Positions 9,768 to 22,372 of a DNA stretch of 64,000 nt are shown piece after piece. Position 1 is the stretch's first letter, and each line of letters starts with the position of its first letter. The translations under genes and the position numbers were made by a program. The notes beneath the pieces were generated by a model that had not been told where the DNA came from, searched no databases, and worked only from the letters and a program-made list of their open reading frames with translations. The DNA comes from Viscum album (lineage: Eukaryota; Streptophyta; Magnoliopsida; Santalales; Viscaceae): positions 393,031,962 to 393,095,961 of the forward strand of contig OY728133.1 in NCBI GenBank assembly GCA_963277665.1. The letters run 5' to 3'.

Positions 9768-12230
9768 AAGGTACATAATTGTTTATAATTATTTACAAAA
9801 ATTTGGTGATTTACACATTTATAATTTAGTTTATCAATTCAAGTTTAATCATTATTTTAACATGAATTGTGAGATCTGTTTCTTCCTCCTTCATTTCTCG
9901 TAGACCTAATCATGATGTTTAATTTTTTTTATTAAAATAAAATTTAGGAACTCATCTATAGGATCCAAGGATTATTCTCGAATAACACAATAGTACATAC
10001 CCTGTAACCGGAGTTGCATGTCATGTAGTTGTGTTCAATTCACTAGGAGTTAATTCAGAAATTACTCAACTTGTGTGCATTAATTACATGTGGTGTAGTT
10101 AATTATTACACCGCGTGTTGACTGGGATAGACAAGAACATGTCATACTAGAGTACACATCGTGTAGCCCATGTACACAGCATTTATTCCCTTTGCATCAA
10201 AGACAGGCTATTCATTCAGAATATGGCATACCAAACCGGTGACAGTGTAACATGGATTCAACACGGCATATGGCTCATTGTACATGTCACGTACTTCAAT
10301 TTTTCTGATGCACATACTACATGTCGAGTCCCCAAGCATGTGTATCAGATAGACAGTGAGAGGTGTATACACTGTGTAGATCAGATCTACACACCATGTA
10401 CTTATAGAAAGTTACGTAGATTTAAAATTTATTTATTTTACTATGAAAACCTTGATACATGCACTTGTGTGTGGTCATAAAGATAGGAAACACCATGTGA
10501 TAGTTTTTAATATAAATAAATATTCAAATGTTTAATTAATATTTGGGAAATGTTCAAGATAAGAATATAATGTATGAGTCATATTATAAGTTGTTACTCT
10601 ACGTGCATTGAAGTAGAACATGTGAATGAAAAATCATGTCATTTGTGTAATCATCTGTGAAGTACACATTGTGAAATTACGTGATAATTATTGTTTTCCA
10701 TATGTCACAAGAGTAAAATAGTATATGAGTATAATACATGTTGGGTATATTTGAACAGGTATTCACTGTGTTTCCTATGAGGTACATTTATATACAAAGT
10801 TAATTTTAATTGAATTTATTGAATTTATTTAAAATTATAATTGATGATAATCTCAAGGAAATTTTAATAAGGATTAAGATAAAAGTATTGATTAATTAAA
10901 CATAATAATTAATCTATTCAAGTGTGATTTATCTTAAATAATAATGATTAATAATTTAATTCTAGTTTTATTAAATGTGTAATTTTTTTATTGTATGTGG
11001 ATAATCATGAAGTAGACCATACATTGTGTATGTTATTGGTTTCATTTAATTTTTATTAAATTAAATTATTTTCATGTGTTACTTCTCTCCTAATTATTAT
11101 GTAGGGTCTATGTGCCCGTTGTTTCTTTTATGTAAACCCCTTTTACCCCTCACCTATATGAGAGTAAAAGGTATATGTAATGGACGGAGCTCCCAAGATA
11201 GTGCATGCAGTTCAGGTTAGGAGGTGAGTAGAAAATAATCAAATGAGATACAAAGGTGGGTAGGTGGAAAGCTGTAAACACAAACCTCAATTGGTTCAAG
11301 GCGTTTCTCCCCTAGTTCAATATATACTTTATCTACTACTAGATAAACTAACCATTATAATAATATTGTGATCATACCCTTTATTTTATTTCTTTCAGTG
11401 TCATGGTTATTTCATTATAGATTTTTTGTCACAATCACATAATTAATTAATTAACAACCATGCAATATGGAACTAAAATAAGGTGTCTTATTCATAAATA
11501 TTATCTAAGATATGGTTAATCACTTAAGTAATCCCACTTAATATTAACAATAATGTGATAAATATATTAATTGTAAATTTACACATAAAGGGAAAAACTC
11601 CCTCAATAAAATATTAATATGGTATAGCCTTCCATTAATTCGGTTAGAATCGAACCATAGTACAAAGTTCTTGACCAACCAAAGTTGGGGTTCTTTCAAT
11701 TATCATATAATTATAACATGAGGTTTTGGGTTGACTAAAATTAGTTTACATCAAGGGTTGATTTCCAAAGTCGTACTTGGTGTAATTAGGAGGTAAATGT
11801 TGAGGAAATCTAAATTAAAGATTTTAGGATTGGGGATTCCACTTAAAAGATCAAGGAATTGTCAGTTAATGCAGTTGGAATTTTGAATTCCTACCTAAAA
11901 CCATTCTAGTTTCTTGAACAACCAAAGTTGGGGTAATGATATGGGGAATATGGATCCTTTATACTTGAATTTATAATAAATAAGATATTTTGAAGCTAGT
12001 GGTGATTGATATTGGGTTTATATAAAATCGTGGGATACTAATAAATATAATATTTATTTATTTGTAAAAATTTATCAGATAAAGTACTAAAATATTTCAG
12101 ATAAATTACTAAAATTATGCTCATGTTATTTTGTAGAAACAATAATAAAATGAAATAAAATATATCATTGTGATCAATATTTGATAAGGAAAACCTCTTC
12201 ACTGAAACTAATTTTTAGGAGTGTAAAAGG
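9768..12230 (+). other. Element D leader of about 2.45 kb without recognisable genes
   Basis: The stretch between PBS and gag is unusually long for a copia element. It holds one 85-codon open frame (10223-10480) without family features. The part at 10010-10400 repeats short mirror-like blocks of the ACATG/TGTAG and TACAC/GTGTA kind. A 24-bp block around AACCAAAGTTGGGG occurs twice, at about 11667-11690 and 11910-11933. A later insertion inside the leader is possible, but I see no clear termini. Confidence 0.6.
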
Positions 12231-12239
12231 CACATAAGG

Positions 12240-12970
12240 GTCATCCTTCACCATAAAAGGAAATTGTATGTGCTAGAAGAACCTTTATCAGTTGCACTTA
12301 AAAATGAAGAAAGTGATGAAGAACTATCTCTCTATGAGAAACATCTAAATGATGCTGAATATGTTCAATGTTTCATGATATCATCTATTTCTGATGAGAT
12401 TTGAAATAAATATGAGTATATGGTTTCCTGTTTTATGATGTCTCGCCTTTGGGATCTCTATAAATAGAAGGAGATACAAGAGAAGTATGAGATATTTGAT
12501 TCTTTGTTTACAACTAAGCTAAGAGATTTTGTGCTCTCTGGGCCTCATGTAGTCAATATTATTAGCTACATTGAATGCCTGGACATCTTAGGGATTAAAT
12601 TCCCAGATGAGTGGTGTACAGATATCATACTTTCATTACTTCCCATGACCTTCTCCAGCTTTATTATGAACTATAAAATGAGAAATAATGAGAAGAGTCT
12701 TTTAGAACTTATGACCTTGATTCTCTAAATGGATAAGGACATGGGACAAGACAAACTCGCGGTCCTTATAGTGAACGATAAAAGGAAGAACAAGGAAAAG
12801 GGGCCCAATACCTATAATAGTCTAAGCTCCTAATCATCATCCTTCTAAGAAGGGGAAGATCTAGAGGCATGGTAAGGAAAATAATGTAGTATGTTTTTCA
12901 TGTGGAAAGCCAGGCCACTACAAGAATAAATGAACCCAAAATCATGAAGAATCTAAAGGTGAGTTTGTTA
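12240..12970 (+). pseudogene. Element D Gag, broken
   Basis: A broken frame shows copia Gag features: SRLWDLYK-like text near 12440-12470, an open stretch at 12504-12728 (LSGPHVVNIISYIECL ... DIILSLLPMTFSSFIMNY), then a zinc knuckle at 12892-12933 reading CFSCGKPGHYKNK with a stop shortly before the last Cys position. Gag forms the particle and the knuckle binds RNA. Stops occur near 12402, 12465 and 12726. The exact start cannot be fixed. Confidence 0.82.
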
Positions 12971-12989
12971 TTGAGTGAAATCTTTAAAT

Positions 12990-13560
12990 ATCTACAAATT
13001 GGGTATTAGATACAACTTGTGGTGCTCACATATGTATCCAAATATAAGAACCAAGTAGATTCTAGAATATTTTCAAATGATAGGTGGATCTACAACCTTC
13101 CAATGGTTTGAGGTTGGTTATTCTATCCATTAGTGACTACCACGTTTTATTTCCAATGGGAATGATTGTGGTTTTAATAGATTTTTATTATATACCTACA
13201 GTTTCTAAAAACATAATTTTTTGTCATGTTTAGATACAGATGGGTTTATTTTCATGTTTGGAAATAAAATTTGTTTATTTTATAAGGAAAACATATTTTA
13301 TGGTATGGAACATTTAAATAATGGTCTTTATGTATTAAATTATGAAAAAGAAGTGTTGGAAATTGATAAAAAATCATGTTTACATGAATCATATAACACC
13401 TAGTTATGGCATCACCATATTGGTCATGTAAATAAGAATCATCTGACAAAGATCTATCAATATGGTTATTTATACTATTCTATGTTTAAAACACTTGATA
13501 TATGTCATTCTTATTTACAAAGAAAAATTAATTAACCACTATTTGGTGGACAGGGTGAAA
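12990..13560 (+). pseudogene. Element D protease and GAG-pre-integrase region
   Basis: The protease active site is readable near 13001-13030 as WVLDTTCGAHIC. The family has DTG followed by CG/SH, so the Gly is lost here. Further on, 13221-13403 is open and includes NNGLYVLNYE, followed by a GAG-pre-integrase zinc region LWHHHIGHVNKNHLTKI with CHSY where CxxC is expected, so the second Cys is replaced by Tyr. The region is broken by several stops. Confidence 0.8.
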
Positions 13561-14180
13561 GGGCCATAGAATTTCTAGGATTGGTACACACTATTGTGTG
13601 TGCACAATTTCCAGTAGAAGCTATAGGTGGATAATCTTGCTTCATAACTTTTACTGATGACTTGAGTAGATATGTCTATATCTACTTGATGAGGTATAAG
13701 TCTGAGTCCTTTGATAAATTTAAGGAATTCAAGAATGAGGTAGGGAATCATCTTGGTAAGAAGATAAAGAATATTCGATCTCATCGAGGTAGTGAATATC
13801 TTAACCAAGAGTTCATTAACTTTCTATGGGAGTTTGAGATTCTATATCAACTCACTCCACTTTATACACCACAGTGGAATGGTGTTAGTGAAAGAAGGAA
13901 CTGTACCTTGTTAGACATGGTAAGGTCGATGATGAGCCTTGAAAATCTTACATTATCCTTTTGTGGATATGAATTACAAGTTATGGCACACACATTAAAC
14001 AGAGTACCAAATAAAGTGGAAAATTCAATTCCCTTTGAGCTATGGAGTGTAAAGAAACCCATTTTATCACATACATGTGTATGTGGTTTCAAGGAATTTT
14101 TTAAGGCCTTCTCAGGTAACAAACTAACACCCTGGGGAACTAAGTGTATCTTTATAGGGTATCTTAAGTAAACAAAGGGA
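13560..14180 (+). pseudogene. Element D integrase core
   Basis: An open stretch of 169 codons (13662-14171) covers most of the rve-type core. The first catalytic Asp is in FTDDLSRY, just upstream of and into this stretch. The second should be in the IRSDRGGEY-type block but reads IRSHRGSEYL, so Asp is replaced by His. The Glu is kept in PQWNGVSERRNCTLLDMVRSMM (given here by key residues E and R). The copia marker CIFIGY at the end is present. It can no longer catalyse integration if the His reading is right. Confidence 0.88.
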
Positions 14181-14459
14181 TACTATATATACAAACCCTA
14201 AGATAAGAAAGTTATTATCGCTATAAAATTCATCTTTCCTGAGAGAGAGAACATCATCAAAAATGATAGTGGGAGCAAGATTGACTTCGAAGAAGTTCAT
14301 TCTCAATATACAAAAGAGTTGGTATAGGAACAGATTCCACAGGTCCCCTGGGAACAAGTAGTTCCTAAAACATAAGTAATGCGTAGGATCATTAGATATA
14401 TCAGAGAACTGGGGAGATATAATTTTCTGGTCACCAAATATGGTGACTCATTTTTGGTT

Positions 14460-15260
14460 TAAAATGATGAACCTATCTCCTACAAGGAGGTAGTAGAGAG
14501 CTCAAAATCTACAAAATGGATAAAATCTATAAATTCTGAGACAGATTCCATGTATCCGAACCAATTTTGGGTTCTAGTCGATAAACTAGTTGATGTAAAT
14601 CCCGTTGGATGCAAATGGGTATTCAAGAGGAAACTTTAAATGTAAGGTAAATTAAGTACCTATAAAGTAAGTATAGTGGCTAAAGGTTTTAAACAACATC
14701 AAGGAATTGACTATGATTAAGCCTTTTCTCCAATTGTTGTGTTTAAATCTATAAAAATTATACTTTCTATAGAAGCTTACCATGGATACTATATTTGAAA
14801 GATGGATGTCAAAACAACATTTCTTAACTAGAACCTTTAGGAAGATGTCTATATGACACATCCAGAAGGGTTTGTGACTCCAGGTGATTCTAAAAGTATT
14901 TTCAAGTTACATAGATCCATTTATGGATTGAATAAAGCTTCTAGGTCCTGGAAAATTTTATTCAATAAGTCCATAAAATAATTTGGTTTCATTAAGAATT
15001 ATTATGATCCATTTGTTTACAAGAGGTTTAATGATAATTCAGTCACTATCCTAGTAGTATATGTTTATGAAATATTACTAATTGGAAATGACATGTCAAT
15101 ATTACAATTTTTTAAGGAATGATTAAGAAAGAGTTTCCCCACAAAGGACTTAGGTGAAGTAGCCTATATTATAGAGAATAGGATCATTCACCATAGATCC
15201 AAGAGCTTTCTTGTAAAAAGTCAATGTACAGATATTGACTAGATACCAAAGTGATTTATA
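14460..15260 (+). pseudogene. Element D reverse transcriptase (RVT_2 type)
   Basis: Motifs in order include GCKWVFKRKL, TYKVSIVAKGFKQHQGIDYD, KMDVKTTFLN, EDVYMTHPEGFV, LHRSIYGLNKASRSW. The catalytic block at about 15060-15071 reads YVYE where copia has YVDD, so both Asp positions are changed. At least ten stops interrupt the frame. This is the expected position of RT after integrase in copia. Confidence 0.9.
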
Positions 15261-15995
15261 TAGAAAAATCCAAGAGGGGATTGGTTCCAGTGTCACATGG
15301 TTTACATATTTCTAAGAAAATGTTTCCCCATACACAACAAGAGAAAGGGATAATAAGTAAAATCACATACACTTCATTGATAGGATCAATCATGTATGAC
15401 ATGTTATGTATTATACTTGATGTCACCTACACACTGAGAATGGTGGGAAGATATCAATAAGATCCAGGAGAACAAAATTGGACTATTTTTAAGGATATCC
15501 TTCAGTAACTAAGAAGAACTAAGGATATGTTCCTGGTGTATGCAGGAGACATAGATCTGGTTATCATGGGTTATGCTGATGTTGGTTTTCAGATAGATCA
15601 AAATGATCTGAATTTTTAATCATGATGTGTTTTCTATCTCAATGGAGGAGAAGTGAGATGTAAGAGTTCAATCATCTAGTTGTCGTTGATTCTAAAACGA
15701 ATTTCGAGTATATAGTGGATACTGATGTAGCTAAGGAATCCATTTGGATTTGAAACTTTTTCCAAGAGCATGATGTGGTACCTCGAAGTAAAGACCCTAT
15801 CATAGTGTATTGTGATAATACTGCAATGGTGGATCTTGCAAAAGATCCAAGGTCACACCAACAGACAAAGCATATACTCTGGAAGTATCACCTCTTGAGG
15901 GATTTCTATCAAAGAAGTGAAGTTGCAGTGAGAAGAGTACCCTTGGAAGATAATGTGCAAGACCCCTTGACTAAAGTCCTATCTCAGTAGAAGCA
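15260..15995 (+). pseudogene. Element D RNase H and C-terminus
   Basis: The first half is frame-broken, with GYADVGFQID and LNGGEVRCKSS near 15575-15665. The last part is open (15775-15990): IIVYCDNTAMVDLAKDP, HQQTKHILWKYHLLRD, and the typical end VQDPLTKVLSQ followed by a stop. These are the conserved RNase H end blocks of Ty1/copia polyproteins. Confidence 0.9.
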
Positions 15996-16049
15996 TGAAT
16001 ATCAAGTGAGAGCTAGCATATTGAAGGTTGTTAGTAGTTGGCTCTAGTG

Positions 16050-16061
16050 AAAGTGGGAGTT
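16050..16061 (+). other. Element D polypurine tract
   Basis: AAAGTGGGAG followed by a TTTATTGGAG start resembles the copia GTGGGAG-ATTGTTGG junction. It lies 60 bp after the end of pol. Confidence 0.7.
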
Positions 16062-18010
16062 TATTGGAGTTGTTTCCCTACAACCAACTTATTTGTACTT
16101 TATGATAAAAATGTATTCATTTTTTTAATATTAATAAACTTATTATCACATCATGATTTTTCTTCTGTGTAATATATCATCTGATAGTGTCTTAAGAGTA
16201 GTTGTCACACTAAAAGGTCATAGCAGTTCCCCTCTATATTGAGAACCCAGAAGTGCTACAATACTATTTTTGAATATATGCTCTATAGATGGATGATGTC
16301 ATTTGAGGGAAACAAATGATACAGGATGTTAGGAGTGGAGACTCATAGTAATTTTAGGAACCTTCTCATGGTGTACGCCCTTGGTAATATTCAGTATGGA
16401 TATTATGAGAACGAGACCAACTAGTAGAAAATCCAAATTTCTATGTGTCATTGGATGTTCCTATCTGCAGAAATTTATATTGGTCCTTCGACTTTAATAA
16501 TATTATTAAGGGATATTATGAGTCACATATTTTTATTTATTGATGAAAATAGTGATGACATATGTTCACGATAAGGTAGGATACATTGGGTGCATCACGA
16601 GCAATATTGCATTAATGAATAATGTGAGAAAGGATGTATCCCTTCTGTTCATTAAAAGAAGTTAATATCTCAGTTTCTTTGATGGAAATGATATATCCTA
16701 AATAAATCCATGACCATGGTGTTCTATAGGCAAGTTATATTTCGAGAAAGTCAAAGAAATAGATATTTAGCACAAAGGTTGATGGAACTGGAATGCAGCC
16801 TGCTTGATTAGAAATATTGTGATAAAGGGATTATATTACACGGTAAGCATTTGTATGAGGTGACATGTTGTTACAGTATTAACTTCTTTCTATATGGGAT
16901 TATTGGCATGTTTTTAGATGCTAACATTTTAATTTAGTCTTCTTCACTTAATTCCATTGAGAAAAAGGCCTAGAGGATCGTACACTAAATGTATCCAGAA
17001 TCTCAATTAAATAATATATTATTATTTATAATATAATAGGTTGACTAAATATTATTCTCATACATGGTTTAATAATTATTCTTTTTGATTGATCATATTT
17101 ATTCTATCACTAGTTATTCAAGAGAATATATAGTGAGTGGAATATTTAATAAATATTTATTTTTTATTTATTAAATATAATATTTATTTATTTATTATAA
17201 AATAATATAATGATGTTTATTTAATAAATAAATATACATTATTCAAGTCCTGATAAATATTGTGGAGGAATAGAAGACCAAATTTAATGTTTCGATGAGA
17301 ATTAATAATATTGACTATTATTTAATTAAATAATATTTAATTATAATTTGCAAGTAAAACGTGTTTCGAGAAATAATAATATTTATATTATTATTTTACA
17401 TGGGTTTTTTCTAGGATTAAATAAATAATAAGGGAACTTGTGTAATTATTTTATTTTAACCCTAGAAATATAAGTACCCAATTATATTATTTTCTCATTA
17501 GCCTATTCAGTTGTGTTCAACAGATTTGGAGAAAACCTTTCAAGCCTAGAGAGCTTTATTCTCCATGAATTAAAGAGAACACTTTGGAAGTGGTTCTCAA
17601 GGCGATCAAAGGAGGATGACACAATCACAATGATCTTCTGTGCTAGCACCTAGAGACTCCTTCGGTGATGATTGGAGATTCATGGAACAGGTGTGGATCA
17701 CCGCTAGAGGAAATATATGATTAGTTTCTACAATTCAATGATGGTTCACTACAGATCTGTCATCAGAAACATCAATGAAGAAATAATACCTTATAGGTAA
17801 TTATTTATCTAATTAAATTAATTATAAAAAAATTTTTTTGATCTCCTCTCTCTCGATTCCAGCACAATTCTTCTTCACCTATTTCTTTGACTAAATTTCA
17901 TGGATCATGGAATTAATCATCATATATATCTTGGATTGATCATTAATTATGAAAAAAAATTAAAGTTTTGAACCACTCATCACACACTTCCACTACGACC
18001 AAAACCTACA
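16062..18010 (+). repeat. Element D 3' LTR (about 1.95 kb)
   Basis: It matches the retained part of the 5' LTR from 16733 on and ends ...AAAACCTACA at 18010. The start is placed by the PPT and a TATTGG that would be an altered TGTTGG, so it is uncertain by some bases. The part 16062-16732 has no counterpart in the window, as expected from the truncation of the 5' LTR. Confidence 0.88.
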
Positions 18011-18900
18011 ATGGACACTTTGAGTATTTGTTCCATGTGTTTTGGGTTGAAAATTTATTTGGAGGTTTTCATGGATATTTTGAATCAGGTATTCCATCAG
18101 TACCTTAATTACTTTTTTGTGGTGTTTGTGGATGACATATTGGTCTACTCCATTATAGATAAAGAGCATGGACAACACCTAAGGGTTGTTTTAGGAACTC
18201 TTCAGGACCACTGCGTCTATGTTAAACTCTCCAAGTGCACTTTCTGGATCTAGGAAGTCAATTTTTTGGTTCATGTGATCTCATAACGTGGGGTTTCAAT
18301 GGTCCTTGAGAAAATAAAAGTTGTGAGGTCATGGGAGAAACCAAGGAACAACTTCAAGATTAGGATCTTATTGGGCGTGGAAGGATACTGCATGTGGTTT
18401 TTTGGCGATTTATCTTGTCTTTCTTCTCCCATGACTGCACCTACCCAAAAAGGGGTAAGGTTTGAATGGTGCCCAAAATTTATAAAATCTTTTGAGGAGA
18501 TCAAGAGGTTATTTCACACAACCACTATTTTGATCTTTCCTGAATCTAAAAATGGATATGTGGTATACTTTGATTATTCAGGTACGGTTCTTGGGTATGT
18601 GTTGATGTAGGATGACCATGTGGTGGCATATGGCTCTTACCATCTCTGAATACATGAAAACAATTATCTAACCCATGACCTAGAGAGGGTATTGGTGATG
18701 TACTCCTCGAGAACATGTTGTCCCTAACTCATCGAGGATAAAATTATAGTCTATTAGACAATAAGATATTGTCTTTAATTTTCTCCCAGAAGGACCTAAA
18801 TATGAGGCATCAGCAATGGGTTGAGTGACTTTAGAGGTTAGACTTTGATATTTTTTATACCTTGGGAAAATTTAAGGTGGTATATAATTCCCTAAGAATA
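18011..18900 (+). pseudogene. Element B reverse transcriptase (partial) and RNase H
   Basis: The frame begins inside the GHFEYLV block of RT (MDTLSICSMCFGLK here), passes the catalytic block FFVVFVDDILVYS with both Asp kept, and reaches the tether and RNase H regions (SCLSSPMTAPTQKGVRFEW, NGYVVYFDYSGTVLGYVLM). Open stretches are 18011-18253 and 18299-18610, separated by stops. Beyond 18640 it is only recognisable in pieces (tail near 18850). Element F keeps the same blocks at 61565-62460. Confidence 0.9.
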
Positions 18901-19059
18901 AAGATACCAGTGAAAGATTTTAAGGAGTCTAGTGATGAGTGGAATTCGATGAGCCTTTTTCCTAGATGCACCTAGACACCAAGGAGTATAGTGGAGGAAC
19001 ATTCTTGGCTAGTATTCAGTTAACCCCCACTGTTCTAGAGAAAATTAAAGAAGTGCATC

Positions 19060-20450
19060 CTAATTATGAGTTGTGTCAGGGATATAGGTGGATTCTAAAT
19101 AGATGTGATGATCCCAGTGATTGATCATTATCTTTTAAGGGAATCCCTTATTTCAAGGGTCATCTTGTGGTGTCATTATCTCTACGGAAGGTGGTGGTAT
19201 AGGATAGCCACCCGTATCAGTGGGCCATTCATCCTACAATAACCAATATTTTTTATAACATGTGATGCCAGTTTTGGTGGCCATGTATAATATAGGAAAT
19301 AATTGAATTTGTATATCGGTGTTATACTTGTAATCAAGTTAAATCTGGGCACTAAAGGCCCTCAAGTTTTCTACAAACACTCCCCATTTTTACTTGTAAG
19401 TAGGACTAGGTTTCCATGGACTTTATCATTGGGTTTCTTCATACACCCTAAGAAATAAGTGACATTTGGGTGGTTATCAACCATCTAACCAAGTATAGAC
19501 ATTTCATTCCCATAAAGGATTCAAACAATGTGGAGGAGATTAGCTGGTTATATGTTCAAGAAATTGGGAGGTTCCATGGTGTGTTGTGAGATTTTGTTTT
19601 AGATAGGGACCCCTACTTTACATCTCGATTATATAAAGGCCTTCATAATTCAATGGGGTCATAGCCTAAACTCAGTATGGAATATCATCCTCAAACAGAC
19701 GGTTAGATAAAGTGGTTGAACCAAATTTTGAAGCACATGCACTGTGAGTGTGATTGATTTCAGAGCCTCATGAGATAAACATTTGGGGTTGGTGGAATTT
19801 TTTTATAATAATAGTTACTAATCCTTAATCAAAATGGATCCTATTTAAGTGATCTATGGTTATCCATGCCATAAACCTTAATTCCAGACTAAGATGAGTG
19901 ATACCTCTTTGTTGGGACTAAGACTGGTGTAAGAGACATCTAATAAGGTTCAATTGATTAGACAATGATTATTGATGGAACAGATCCTCTATATATTCTA
20001 TTATAATCAGAGGCGTCGATCCTTGGAATTCATAGTGGGTAATTAGGTGTTTCTAAAGGAGGAAGCCTTCTTGGGTCACCATAATCTTGGTTTTTATGGG
20101 AAGCTTAAACTGAGGTATATCAGGCCTTTTCATATTACTGAAATAATTGCAAAGGTGGCATAAAAATTGGCTTTACCAACCTAGTTGACATTGATCCATG
20201 ATGTGTTCCATGTCTCACAACATAAGTAGTATAACCTGGGCTTGTCTCACACGTTGAACTGGGAGGAGCTGGAGCTGGAATCTAATTTTTCTATGATCGA
20301 GTGACCAATGTGGATCGTTGATTACAAGATGAAAGTGTTTTGGGGTTAATCCATACCTTTAGTTCGGGTCCTTTGGAAACAAGTAGATGATGAGAATGAG
20401 ATATGGGAACAATATTCTTGGGTGGAGGATTAGTATCCTCATGTATTCTC
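19060..20450 (+). pseudogene. Element B integrase and chromodomain-like end, heavily decayed
   Basis: Recognisable DNA-level blocks: the TTTCCATGGACTTTATCATTG block for the first Asp (about 19409), the GATAGGGACCCCTACTTTAC block for the second Asp (about 19601), the NSYHPQTDG-like block near 19680, and the end VRVLW...DDENEIWEQ near 20350-20420, which corresponds to element F at 63910-63970. No reading frame stays open. Function is assigned only by alignment to family blocks and to F. Confidence 0.8.
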
Positions 20451-20496
20451 TAATCAGACTTTAGGTTGACTTTACAAGGGTGGGAAGTTTTCATGG

Positions 20497-22372
20497 TGGG
20501 GATAATTATCACATCCATGGTGTTATTTTTAAGTATTTTATCTTTTATTTTTAGTATAATATTTATTACAAGGATTTAATGAGTTTTTTCCAAAAAAATG
20601 GCGATTTTTAGATGGATAGAAGTAGGTTCATGGTTAGTAGAAACTGTATGCTAGACCAGTGAAAAGCATGCGACTAGGACAGTAACAATGCCGAGGCTGC
20701 ATGACTAGGATCATGGGTGTGTGAACATCCCAGGATAACCATGTTTCCAGGATAGTGACACTATCCCGGATGCACGACTAGGTGTATGGTCATGTTCCCC
20801 ATTTGGGAAAACTATGTGTCCACCTTTTTTCCTTGGATAGAGGAACAATATGGTTGGCACATATTTTATCAAACTGTGTGGCCAAATCATGCGGCATGCT
20901 AGAACTTTAAAATTGTTAACATTCCAAAACTACCCCACCATGATTTTAAGACCCTAACCCCCATTTCTCACCCCATTCGACCACTCCATCCCTAATAATT
21001 CCTCCCACTCCTCCTCTACTCCATTTAGATTAAAATTTTGGGTGATTTGGATTAGGATCTTTAATAAACATACAAGTAAGTTCCTCCTATCCCACTTCCT
21101 TCCCTTATTTTGTATCTTATCCTTTCCACTTTGAATTCTCCTTTCTCTAGAAAGGTTTTTAACCTATGTTGGGTTCAATATATTTTCTTTGGGTCAAATA
21201 TTGTTGTGATTGGTGTAATCTTTCACTTATAGGATCTTCTCTTGGTGTGGTTTGTGGTTTCTATCTAAATTTGTGAATATTTCAAGGAAAATGAAGGTGG
21301 TTATGTTCTTGAATATTGTTTTATGATTTAGATATTCTTTATTTCTTCTTAAATGATTTATAAAATGGATTTGGCATGTGTGAAAAATCTTAATTTGGAA
21401 TTTTTTTGTGTTTATGTGGTTTAAAAGAGAATAAACCTCCTTATTAATGGAATTTGTGATTATATGATGGCATGTCTTGTGAAAGGAAAGGGTTTCATGG
21501 TTTAAGATAGGGAAAAGAATATGGGAATATTGGGTATCTAGGTGGGTAGACAAGGAAAATTATGCTAGGCATGACCCACCCTACCTAGATGGTTTATGAC
21601 AAGACAGTAACTAAACATTCATGATGGGGATTGGTTGGCTTGAGTTAGAGGTGGACCTTCACATCTAGGTTTTATCAACAAGAGTATGAGGATCCTAGAT
21701 CTCCACTAACCATAGTTACCTAGATATTTCCCAGTATTATTATAATGTTTTTCTTTATTTCCACTAATCATTTTCTTATATAAAAAAATCATGTTTCCAT
21801 TTAAAATGATCTCTTTATTTTAAAAAATCTAGCATGTTTTTTTGTCTTATAATAGTTATGCATGGAATCATCTGGTGGTAACCTACTGGGAAAGTGAGCT
21901 AACACCCTATATACATACTCATATGTTTGCAGATATTTGTTTATCTATCCAATGTAAAGTTATGGCCTTCAGTGGTGGTGATGGTGGTTCTATGTACTAG
22001 TGGTATCTTTTTTGACAGGTGGTGGTGGTGGTGTCATGAGGTCATCGATCCACATGTGCATGGATGCTTGTTTTTCTAGTTAGTCCCCCTTCCCTTTTAG
22101 GTTATTTTTGGTTTTTGGTTGTAAATGTTAAACATTAAACTCATACTTGTGATCTTTTCTTATGATATCTCATATTATATATATTGGTTATGGGGTGGTG
22201 AGGAATTTTCTATTGATGATGGTTGTTCTTCATGGGATAAATTGTTCCCAAAGGTGTTACTCGATGCACAGGCAATAGTTTCTATCCTATGGGGATTAGG
22301 AATTACCTTCTGGCCATGCCACAGGATGAGTCAGGTTTCAGGTTGGATGGAAACCCATACTAGTTTGTGACA
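20497..22372 (+). repeat. Element B PPT and 3' LTR
   Basis: A purine tract GTGGGGATAAT ends at 20506 and the LTR starts TATCACATCC at 20507 (TGTCACATCC with one change). The start shares TTTTTAAGTATT with the F LTR start at about 57307. The end is either ...TTTGTGACA at 22372, which mirrors the start, or ...GGTTTCA at 22340 by comparison with E and F. A (GGT)n run lies at 22018-22033. The open frame at 22125-22370 is inside this LTR and has no family features. Confidence 0.7.

Larger units (their letters stand above)
8438..18010 (+). mobile_element. Element D: decayed Ty1/copia retrotransposon, 5' LTR truncated by element A
   Basis: Order on the plus strand: partial 5' LTR (8438-9754), PBS, a long leader, gag, protease, integrase, RT, RNase H, PPT, 3' LTR. 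Integrase before RT defines Ty1/copia. Both LTRs end ...AAAACCTACA (9754 and 18010). The first about 670 bp of the 5' LTR are missing because element A is inserted there. The right end interrupts a Ty3/gypsy RT reading frame (element B). All frames contain many stops. Confidence 0.93.
18011..22372 (+). mobile_element. Element B: 3' half of a Ty3/gypsy chromovirus
   Basis: The RT frame resumes directly after the copia LTR and continues through RNase H, integrase, a chromodomain-like end, PPT and a 3' LTR. Its 5' half must lie left of the window, beyond elements D and A. The DNA at 18011 aligns with element F from about 61565. The coding part is more decayed than that of A or F. Confidence 0.9.

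Noticed and set aside
10223..10480. 85-codon open frame in the copia leader as a gene
   Set aside because: No domain, no signal or membrane segment pattern, length possible by chance, and it lies between the PBS and gag of a decayed element.
10000..10480. Repeated TACAC/GTGTA blocks as a CRISPR-like array
   Set aside because: The blocks are short, variable and irregularly spaced, with no constant repeat or spacer length; the DNA is a plant retroelement leader.
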